Positions 15,829-22,975 of a DNA stretch of 22,975 nucleotides are shown piece after piece. Position 1 is the stretch's first letter; every line of letters begins with the position of its first letter. Source of the DNA: Clostridia bacterium (GTDB lineage: Bacteria; Bacillota_A; Clostridia; Oscillospirales; CAG-272); the NCBI GenBank assembly GCA_017935805.1, contig JAGBGV010000048.1, positions 1 through 22,975 of the forward strand, given 5' to 3'. The notes under the pieces are model-generated. The model did not search any database. It was given only the letters and a program-made list of their open reading frames with translations, and had not been told where the DNA came from. Made by a program: the position numbers and the translations under genes.

Positions 15829-18800
15829 TTACACCCGAATAAGAGTGCCGAGTACAGTAGAGTAAATATATGCACCCTCGATCTCCTCACCGAACATTTC
15901 GGAGCATATCTCGCGGTAATAGGTAAGCTGATCCCTGTGACGGTTTTTCAGCTTTGCCTCAGCCAGCGCGCGGTCATGCCACTCCTCGTCAGTCAGCGAG
16001 TCGGTTTTGTAGTCGATCAGCAGCAGCCGTCCGCTGTCGGGGTCGCGGAACACACAGTCAACAACACCCTGCACCGTCAGCTTTACTCCGTTTTCTAAAA
16101 GTGATGCCGCAAGATCCCCATTCGCTGTGAATCTGTAACCGTCAAGGAGCACGTTGAATCGGAATTCTCGCTTTACCATAGGTGAGCGAAGGAGCTTATC
16201 CATGAGTCCGCTGTCCGCAAACCGTTCCATTTGCTTTTTGTGGATAAGTCGGGCTGTTTCTCTTGTAATAAATCGCTGATCTATAAGCCGTTCTATCTCG
16301 TGCCCCACTCCGTTTGCCTTAAGCGACGCAAAATCCGCAAACTGCATGAACACATGAGTTGCAGTACCTCGCTCTGCGGCTGTGGCATGGGCTGCGCTGT
16401 CCTCCTGCATGAACAGGGGCCGCACAAGTGCTTCCTCGACTTCTGTCGCGGCTTCATCAATCGGCGCATCAATGGAAAGTGCAAGCTCTGTCGAGTCATC
16501 GCTGTCGTCAAGGATCTGGGGATTCAGCTTTGACACAGTCAGCTTTGCGGGAACGCTTTTCAGATATTCGTGAGGATAAACGAAGCCGAATCTTTCGCTG
16601 TAAATGGTACCCTCCACGGTGTTCTCGCCTTCAGCCACGGGTGACACTACCTCGCGGACGCCTTCAGCCTCACCGAGAAGTTCATCTGCGCTTATCACAT
16701 TGATGCTTAAAAAATCTCTCACCCCAAGGGATGCGGATTCAAGTATCCAGTCGATATACGAGCTTGCATTTGTTACATGATACCTGTCGGCAAACTCGCT
16801 CTGCAGTTGTGCGTCAGCCAAGTCAGCCTCCGCGTCGGCGGTTTTTGAGGTAATGATAAGCTGTTCTCTTGCTCTCGTCAAGGCAACGTACAGCATACGC
16901 ATTTCCTCGTTTACCGAATCCCTCCGCAGCTTTTCTCCAATGATCCGCCGCAGGAGTGTGTCGCATTTCACCAGCCTGCTCTCGTCGGGGAGATACATAC
17001 CGAGACCGAGCCTGCTGTCGTACAGTACCGTGCGGCTCTCGTCAGCTGTGTTGCGCCGCTTTGCACACTCGGAAACAAAGCATATGGGGAACTCGAGTCC
17101 TTTTGACGCGTGAATACTCATGATAGACACAGAGTCCTCGCCACCCGAGCCGCTACCGCTGCCCGAATCGGGAGAATCAATGGCACTTGCCGCGTATTCA
17201 AGGAACGCGGATATATCTCCGCTCTTTGTCACGCCGCCGCTGCCTGCCACAAACTCCGCCGCAAGGTCGCACAGTCGGTTTATTGCATCACGCTCGCCGC
17301 CGCTTGAGCGAATTCCCGCAATGGAGTATAGCTTTATTTCGTCAATGAGGTATTCGAGATATTTGTCAACTCTCATGCCCCGTGCCACAGTCTTCTGCTT
17401 TTGCAGCCAGGAGACAGCATCGGCGCACTTTTCACAGAGGTCATTCCCACCGATCTCACTTCTGTCAATAACGGACAGGTACAAGGGTGTGTCCTCCTGC
17501 TTGATCTTCAAAAGATCGCTCATAGTAAAGCCGAAAACAGGGGATCGCAGTGCACCCGTAACGTAAATATCGCGAAGGGGATTGTCGATAAAGTTCAGAA
17601 TACACACAAGCAGCATTACCGACGGGTAAGATGACAGGGGGCGCTCAACCTTCAGAGCAGAGGAAATGCCGTATTTTAGAAGGGCATCCCGATAGTCGCC
17701 GCCGGATGTGGATGGGGAGCGCAGGAGAATCGCAATATCCCCCGCCTTAACGGTACGCTCACCGCTTGGAGAATACCGTCCGATCATTGATGCTATGCGC
17801 CGCGCCACGTATTCGGCTTCGGGATCAGCGGTGTTTTTCTCTCGCTCCTCCCCTTTTTTGGCGCGTTTCTTCTCGATAAGGCAGATCTCAGCTTTAGGAG
17901 ATGTGTCCGAGGGTGTACCGCCGTCTTTGGCATAGACCAAGGAATCCCCCGCCTCATATGGGATACCGCCGTGAGGCAGAATGTATTCGGACACCATGTT
18001 GACAAAGCGCACTACCGGGCTGTCGCATCGGAAGTTCTCGCTCATGAACAAGGCAGAGCCGCGGCCCGGATCAAATTCATCCTCATCCCGGGATTCGATG
18101 TCAGCGATCGGCTCTACCGTTTCCCACGCCCGTCTGTATGAGGAAAACACCTCCGGGTCAGCACCGCGGAATCGGTAAATGGACTGCTTTATGTCACCTA
18201 CCATGAATCGACGCGCGCTTCCCGATACTGCACGGAATATGAGATCCTGCACCAGGTTTGTGTCCTGATATTCGTCAATAAAAATGTATTTGTAGCGTGA
18301 GCCTATCTCCACAGCCGCAGAGGTTGGCTCGCCATTTTCGTCTATAAGAAGCCGCAGTGCCAGGTTTTCCAAGTCGCTGTAGTCAATGGAGGACATTTCC
18401 CGCTTTCTGCTGCTGAATCTGTCGAAATATACACCGAGCACCCTTGCCGTGAGGCGCAGTACCTTTGCAGTTTCGGCGCTGTAGTGAAGTGCTTCCTCCA
18501 TTGTTGAAGCGAAAAATCCGGATGACATTTTCTCCACGCCCTTTTTCAGCTCATCTCTGAACACCTTGAACGCTGCGGAAGTGGGAGTTGCGTCCTTTGA
18601 GGACAGTCTGCCGAGAGCCTCCGGAGAGAATGAGGAAAAATGAGTCAAAAGTCTGTCAAAGTTCCCTCTTTCAAGGATAGCACGGCCGCCCTCGACCCAG
18701 TCAATGCAGGACTGAAGCGCGGCGCCGTATTTTTCGCTTACCTTCGGCTGGGAGGCAAATTCCTCTGCTATAGTGGAGAACACTTTGCTGTAGTGGCTGA

Positions 18801-19494
18801 AGAATCCGCCCACAGAGTCAGCGAGAACGCGTCCGTAATCGCTCTCCATAATGCTACCGCACTTTGATACGGAATCAAGCATATCCGCAAAGCGAAGCAG
18901 TGCCCCCTGATCCTCGCCGTCAGCAATAAGTCTGTCAGCCAGCCACAAAAGCTCACTGTCAACAGACGCAGTATCTCGCACCTGTCCGATGATGTCGGCA
19001 AGTGTGGTGAAGCTTTCAAGCTCCTCTCCGGTCGCGGAGAAAAACTCGTCCACAACATCCCGCATTACCTCGATCTTGAGGGCGTCAATTGTTTTCTGAT
19101 CCGCAATTCGGGAGTCCTGAGGCAGCCCAAGCACAGGGAAATACGGCTTCAGGGTGCGGTACAGGAATGAGTGAATAGTGGAAATATCCGCAGACGGCAC
19201 CTTTGATATGGCACGGCTGATCATTTCCGCTTTTTCCGGAGAGGTTTCCCGATACTCCGCAGCAGCTTTTGAGAGAGAAGATGATATTCTTTGCCTCATT
19301 TCAGCCGCCGCCGCTTTGGTGAAGGTCACGATCAGCATCTCGTCAAGGGTTGCATTGCCGCTTTTCACAAGCTCTGCGATCCGACCGGTCAGTGCGGCAG
19401 TCTTTCCGCTTCCCGCAGCAGCTGAGAGGAGAAGGTCTCCGCCGCGCCAGAAAACAGCAGTCCGCTGGGCAGGGGTATAGCTTATCTGTGCCAT
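15829..19494 (-). CDS. addA: ATP-dependent helicase/nuclease subunit A
   Basis: A 1221-residue AddA of full length. It is a UvrD-type superfamily 1A helicase with a C-terminal RecB-like nuclease domain. With AddB it unwinds and degrades DNA from double-strand breaks until it meets a Chi site, preparing it for RecA; it works in the cytoplasm on DNA ends. Visible motifs are Walker A AAAGSGKT (25-32), DEYQDT (407-412, Walker B/motif II), the late helicase motif SIHASKGLEFP, VALTRARE and the nuclease motif IDYKTD (1160-1165), all intact. The ATG at 19494 comes 1 nt after the addB stop codon, with AAAGGAGAGG upstream, so the two are coupled. Both strong nuclease and helicase function are expected. 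Confidence 0.97.
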   Translation of the reverse strand: MAQISYTPAQRTAVFWRGGDLLLSAAAGSGKTAALTGRIAELVKSGNATLDEMLIVTFTKAAAAEMRQRISSSLSKAAAEYRETSPEKAEMISRAISKVPSADISTIHSFLYRTLKPYFPVLGLPQDSRIADQKTIDALKIEVMRDVVDEFFSATGEELESFTTLADIIGQVRDTASVDSELLWLADRLIADGEDQGALLRFADMLDSVSKCGSIMESDYGRVLADSVGGFFSHYSKVFSTIAEEFASQPKVSEKYGAALQSCIDWVEGGRAILERGNFDRLLTHFSSFSPEALGRLSSKDATPTSAAFKVFRDELKKGVEKMSSGFFASTMEEALHYSAETAKVLRLTARVLGVYFDRFSSRKREMSSIDYSDLENLALRLLIDENGEPTSAAVEIGSRYKYIFIDEYQDTNLVQDLIFRAVSGSARRFMVGDIKQSIYRFRGADPEVFSSYRRAWETVEPIADIESRDEDEFDPGRGSALFMSENFRCDSPVVRFVNMVSEYILPHGGIPYEAGDSLVYAKDGGTPSDTSPKAEICLIEKKRAKKGEEREKNTADPEAEYVARRIASMIGRYSPSGERTVKAGDIAILLRSPSTSGGDYRDALLKYGISSALKVERPLSSYPSVMLLVCILNFIDNPLRDIYVTGALRSPVFGFTMSDLLKIKQEDTPLYLSVIDRSEIGGNDLCEKCADAVSWLQKQKTVARGMRVDKYLEYLIDEIKLYSIAGIRSSGGERDAINRLCDLAAEFVAGSGGVTKSGDISAFLEYAASAIDSPDSGSGSGSGGEDSVSIMSIHASKGLEFPICFVSECAKRRNTADESRTVLYDSRLGLGMYLPDESRLVKCDTLLRRIIGEKLRRDSVNEEMRMLYVALTRAREQLIITSKTADAEADLADAQLQSEFADRYHVTNASSYIDWILESASLGVRDFLSINVISADELLGEAEGVREVVSPVAEGENTVEGTIYSERFGFVYPHEYLKSVPAKLTVSKLNPQILDDSDDSTELALSIDAPIDEAATEVEEALVRPLFMQEDSAAHATAAERGTATHVFMQFADFASLKANGVGHEIERLIDQRFITRETARLIHKKQMERFADSGLMDKLLRSPMVKREFRFNVLLDGYRFTANGDLAASLLENGVKLTVQGVVDCVFRDPDSGRLLLIDYKTDSLTDEEWHDRALAEAKLKNRHRDQLTYYREICSEMFGEEIEGAYIYSTVLGTLIRV

Positions 19495-19495
19495 A

Positions 19496-22400
19496 TTACG
19501 CCTCTCCTTTCTCTTGACTTATTTTGCAGATGTATCTGTTGTCGCACCACTCGCAGGGAGACTTGCCGCCAACGGATTCCGGCTTTGCTTCAGCCTTGCC
19601 GCATTTCATTTCCGTGGCGATCCCGCAGAGGATCTTTTCAAGCTCTGTATAAAGTGAGCCGAACTCATCAAGGGATAAGAGAGTGGTGGATTTTTTCGAG
19701 CTTTTTATCTCCTCGCCCGACACCTTGACAGCCACATATTTGCCGCCAAGCTCTCCGTCCATTGCCCGAAGCACGTCTTCATCAGCAAGGTAAATTCCGC
19801 TTCGCTCGATCTTGTCAATGGACAGCTCTGCCGCCTCGTCGGGAGTGAGCATTGTATCCGATGGATGTGCCGTAGGTCTTGCGCTGAAATATACCGCACC
19901 GGCAGGAACAACATCCCCGGTAATGCCAAGAGACGGTATGCCGCGCTTCCAAACGGTAAAGAGATAGATGAGCAGCTGAACATCAATTCCTCGGGAAACG
20001 TTATCCATAGAGAAGGACTTTGCCCCTGTTTTGTAGTCCACTACACGCAGGTACTTTTTGCCACCCTCCTCGTACATATCAATTCTGTCGGCAATACCGC
20101 GGAGAGTGACCTCTGTTCCGTCTTCGGTTTCAAAGGTGATAGGCGGTACCCCTCCCTCGCCGTCAATTCCCATGGGCAACTCAAAGGCAACAGGCTTGAA
20201 CCGGCTCTGCCCTATCTCACGGAGCACCGCACGCAGGAATACGGGAACGTATCTGGACAGCCGTATGAAGAGATACTCAATACGCCCGTCATGTTCGCTG
20301 CCGTAAGCAGTGCCCGAGCCTTCTGACAGCTCCGCAAGGTACTCGCGGATGATATCGTCGGACATTTCACGCAGGGCCTCCTCGGAGATATTGTCGGACA
20401 CAAGCTGTTCTGCCGACATTCCCGAGAAGAATCGCTCCATAACGTGATGCATGAAGGTGCCGATGTCAGGGGTGCGTATTTCTGCTTTCGCCTCGGGCTT
20501 TATTTTCATTAGGTATTTACATGAATAATTGAACGGGCACTGAACAAATGTGTCAATGCGCGTCTGTGAGAGGCTCATCCGTCTCACTTCGTTGCCGCCG
20601 AGGTCAGCGATCACGTCGTTTTCAGCCGTAAGAGGCACATCCGCCCCCGCAGTTTCTCCCACAAGTGAGGTGAGCAGTGCTATCTCTGACAGGTCTGTAC
20701 GTCGGGAAAGCTGGTATTCCGCACCTGCTCTGCTGTAGACAACCTCAGAGAGAGGCATTGCTGCAAAGGAGGTGGTAGAGTCAGTTATCGCCTGTATGCG
20801 AAGTGCCCCCTCGGACAGATCACCGCCGTCAGTCGGAGCAAGGATATACAGCTTATCAGTAGGGGATGCGGCAGTTCGGTAGTACATGAAGTATTCACGG
20901 GCTGTACGCATATCCACGTCAAGTGAATCGAGAGCAAGACCAACGGACTCAAGCACGGTTTTGTCACCGTCGTCAAAGAATGAGCCGCCGTCTCTGACAG
21001 ATCCGGGAAACTCTCCGTCAACTGAGCCAAGCATGATGACGCATCTCACCCGGTCAAATCTCACGCCCGTTGCACTTCCAAGAACAACCTCGTCAATGCC
21101 CGTGGGAATGGTGCTTACGTCCATTGCAGAGGCTACACGGGCAAAAAGTCCAGCGAATCTTGATGCGTCAAGGCGTGTTTCACCCAGCATATTTACCATT
21201 TTGTCAAGTATCTCGCAAACGGACTGCCAGCTTGATTCCGCTTTTTTCGCATCCGCGGTCATTCCGATGGCACGGTATGATCCTGCGATCTCACGAAGTG
21301 AGTGCTGCACACCGTACTCCTCGGCAAAGTTAACTATTCCGACAGCAATATCGCGAACATTGGCAACGCCGCCGTCAAATACGGATAAAGGTCTGTCAAG
21401 TGGGGGGATCAGCTTGTTTTTGACAGAGTTCGCCCATTTCAGCATTACCTCCGCAGACTTGCTTATCTCCGTCTTGTATCCGTCAGGGTTCATGCACCAG
21501 TCATCCCCTGTGTACATTCGCCTGCCGTGGATATTCCATGTGCCGGTGTACGTCTCGAAGATGTCTCCCTCGAATTTTCCTATTATCTCATCAGCATCAC
21601 GTCCAACGGGAGTCATGCCTGTTTTCAAGAGTCGGATGATATTCTTCCTCTGCCAGCCGCCTACCGCCACACCAAGAGCGGAAAGCACAAGTCTCACTGC
21701 GGGAGAGGTGGATACGCTGCCCGGCTCCGACATGAAGCAGTTTATTCCGTGTCGGCGCAACACCGTGTCAAGCACACCCTCGCGAGAGGTCATGTTCCCC
21801 GCCACCACTGCGATGTCGGAATTTCGGTAGCCCTCCCGGTGCAGTTTTTCGATTATTGCGGCACAAGCCTCCGCTTCGTCAAATCTGTCGGTGCATTTTA
21901 TGATCTTCACATCCCCCTCGCCCTCGTCACACACAGGGGCGGGCATGGGAGAAGTATAGTTGAAAAGGTGTTTTTCCACAGCGGACAGGGTAGGCGAGTT
22001 TTTATGGCGCAGGTTTTGCGTAAGCTCCACACGGTTTATCTCAAGTCCGAGACGGGATGCCATGGATGTGACGTTTTTGAGGTATTCTCTCACCTCACCA
22101 AACTGGATCTCACGTCGGCTTTCGGCTATATCCGGCGGGCAGGCAAAGGTAAGCGTTACCTCATCCGCCTGTGACATTATTCGGTAAAGAATCCGCTCCT
22201 CCGGTGCTGTAAGGGAGAAGAATGAGTCCACAAACACAGCCTTGCCTCGGAAATATTCGCATTTATCAAGAGCAAGCGCAAGATTGGCAAGTAAGTCGCC
22301 TCTGTCAATGTACTCCTCGTGAAGAATGTCCTCGTATGCGGCGTAGACCATTACCGCATCGGAAAGACGGGAGAGCAGATCCCCCACTCCCTTGCCGTCT

Positions 22401-22849
22401 GTTTCGCCGCGCTGCAGTCTCAACTCATCGAGCGCCGCTTCAGCCTCAATTGGTGTAACGCCCGAGGACTTGAGCTCGTCAATTGCGTTCATGAGATGAG
22501 GGATGCACCTGTCCTCGTGATCTCTGTTGTAAACACGGAGATGCTCCCACACGGACAGCATGGCACGCCACACAAGAAGGCTTCGGCTGCCCTCGTCGAT
22601 AACTGTGTCAACAAGTCCGCCGCCCTCACGGAAAACGGAGTTGGAAAGTCGGGTAAAGTTGGTTATCTCAAGGCGCAGATTGGCAGAAGCAGGCAAAACA
22701 GATGCCATTTTCGTCTCCCAGACAACAGCTTGCTGCTCGGGAACAAGAAGCACCACCTGCCGCCCCCCATTCGCTATTTCATTTTTGATCATTTCGCACA
22801 GCGCGGTGCTTTTGCCGCTTCCTGCACGTCCGATTATGAAGTTTACCAT
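19496..22849 (-). CDS. addB: ATP-dependent helicase/nuclease subunit B
   Basis: A 1117-residue AddB, slightly shorter than the Bacillus protein. It has an N-terminal ATPase-like half with Walker A GRAGSGKST (7-15) and an inactivated-helicase-like core that in this family reads Chi. The C-terminal RecB-type nuclease has VVDYKTG (D938, K940). The four Cys of the iron-sulfur cluster that staples the nuclease domain are present: C771 (VQCPFNYSC), and C1099, C1102 and C1108 (CEWCDNRYIC). The ATG at 22849 has GGAG at 22856-22859 as ribosome site. It is transcribed just before addA, the usual addBA order. No clear promoter was found in the 126 nt upstream, so it may start beyond the window. Confidence 0.97.
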   Translation of the reverse strand: MVNFIIGRAGSGKSTALCEMIKNEIANGGRQVVLLVPEQQAVVWETKMASVLPASANLRLEITNFTRLSNSVFREGGGLVDTVIDEGSRSLLVWRAMLSVWEHLRVYNRDHEDRCIPHLMNAIDELKSSGVTPIEAEAALDELRLQRGETDGKGVGDLLSRLSDAVMVYAAYEDILHEEYIDRGDLLANLALALDKCEYFRGKAVFVDSFFSLTAPEERILYRIMSQADEVTLTFACPPDIAESRREIQFGEVREYLKNVTSMASRLGLEINRVELTQNLRHKNSPTLSAVEKHLFNYTSPMPAPVCDEGEGDVKIIKCTDRFDEAEACAAIIEKLHREGYRNSDIAVVAGNMTSREGVLDTVLRRHGINCFMSEPGSVSTSPAVRLVLSALGVAVGGWQRKNIIRLLKTGMTPVGRDADEIIGKFEGDIFETYTGTWNIHGRRMYTGDDWCMNPDGYKTEISKSAEVMLKWANSVKNKLIPPLDRPLSVFDGGVANVRDIAVGIVNFAEEYGVQHSLREIAGSYRAIGMTADAKKAESSWQSVCEILDKMVNMLGETRLDASRFAGLFARVASAMDVSTIPTGIDEVVLGSATGVRFDRVRCVIMLGSVDGEFPGSVRDGGSFFDDGDKTVLESVGLALDSLDVDMRTAREYFMYYRTAASPTDKLYILAPTDGGDLSEGALRIQAITDSTTSFAAMPLSEVVYSRAGAEYQLSRRTDLSEIALLTSLVGETAGADVPLTAENDVIADLGGNEVRRMSLSQTRIDTFVQCPFNYSCKYLMKIKPEAKAEIRTPDIGTFMHHVMERFFSGMSAEQLVSDNISEEALREMSDDIIREYLAELSEGSGTAYGSEHDGRIEYLFIRLSRYVPVFLRAVLREIGQSRFKPVAFELPMGIDGEGGVPPITFETEDGTEVTLRGIADRIDMYEEGGKKYLRVVDYKTGAKSFSMDNVSRGIDVQLLIYLFTVWKRGIPSLGITGDVVPAGAVYFSARPTAHPSDTMLTPDEAAELSIDKIERSGIYLADEDVLRAMDGELGGKYVAVKVSGEEIKSSKKSTTLLSLDEFGSLYTELEKILCGIATEMKCGKAEAKPESVGGKSPCEWCDNRYICKISQEKGEA

Positions 22850-22871
22850 GAAAATCTCCGTTTATAAGTAA

Positions 22872-22897
22872 ACCGCACGCGGAAAATTACGTGCGGT
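22872..22897. other. Inverted repeat upstream of addB
   Basis: A perfect 8-bp repeat, accgcacg (22872-22879) and cgtgcggt (22890-22897), with a 10-nt loop. There is only a weak T-rich tail on the plus strand and none on the minus strand. It could end an upstream gene outside the window or be a regulatory hairpin in the addBA leader. Confidence 0.5.
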
Positions 22898-22930
22898 CTT
22901 GTATTTGTTCTGGATACAACCACCAGTTAT

Positions 22931-22975
22931 ACAGGTGTACCAATGCTTTAGCTTTAAGGCTCCTTCCGGGAGGGA
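22931..22975. repeat. Edge of a dispersed palindromic repeat, cut by the window end
   Basis: The sequence from about 22931, reading tttaaggctccttccggga near its end, resembles the start of the abundant gut-Firmicute repeat that begins with TTTAAGGCTCCCTT and continues into GGGAGCTGTC. The rest lies beyond 22975, so the assignment rests on memory of the family and one partial arm. Confidence 0.4.

Noticed and set aside
20886..21830. Plus-strand open frame of 314 codons opposite addB
   Set aside because: Ser/Pro/Thr-rich low-complexity translation, typical of an antisense shadow; addB is intact on the other strand.

Overview
This 22,975-base window looks like chromosomal DNA from an anaerobic, low-to-mid GC Firmicute of the Clostridia, probably Oscillospirales (Ruminococcaceae-like). 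That placement is an inference. It rests on the gene set (argCJBDF with a bifunctional-type argJ, addBA, a MdoB/LtaS-like extracytoplasmic phosphatase-fold enzyme, a DUF1538/PII pair), strong GGAGG ribosome sites, near-consensus housekeeping promoters and several families of short dispersed palindromes between genes. No rRNA, tRNA, CRISPR array, insertion sequence or phage gene was found. Fourteen protein genes are supported, thirteen on the minus strand and one on the plus strand.

Layout from left to right. (1) 1-1272: an MBL-fold hydrolase with its own promoter, flanked by two related hairpin-plus-terminator cassettes. (2) 1273-7056: an arginine operon read leftward, argC-argJ-(73-codon ORF)-argB-argD-argF, with a near-perfect promoter and a candidate ArgR box ahead of argC. 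It encodes the acetyl cycle from glutamate to citrulline; argG, argH and carbamoyl-phosphate synthase are not here. (3) 7057-7694: a gene-free stretch full of inverted repeats, ending in an unusual array of mini-hairpins with GAA loops separated by 7-nt units of the form NNATAAC. (4) 7695-9957: a two-gene unit, a twelve-or-more-helix DUF1538 membrane protein overlapping a tandem-domain PII-like protein. (5) 10182-12848: a Ca2+-type P-type ATPase. (6) 13311-13913: the only plus-strand gene, a small protein with a predicted lectin-like beta-sandwich. (7) 13991-15622: an LtaS/MdoB-like phosphoglycerol transferase or sulfatase-fold enzyme with a palindrome over its start of transcription. (8) 15829-22849: addA and addB, the two subunits of the double-strand-break resection helicase-nuclease. 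(9) 22850-22975: an inverted repeat and the edge of another dispersed repeat.

The protein genes mostly belong to well-known families, and I see no convincing new multi-gene system. The least explained material is intergenic. The mini-hairpin/heptad array at 7506-7661 shares building blocks (GAA-loop hairpins, NNATAAC units) with elements beside argF, argD and the MBL gene. In two places these repeats reach into coding sequence: they supply the stop codon of argD and the apparent start of the 73-codon ORF. The DUF1538-PII pair is the best protein-level candidate for unknown biology (a membrane protein with an overlapping cytoplasmic sensor).
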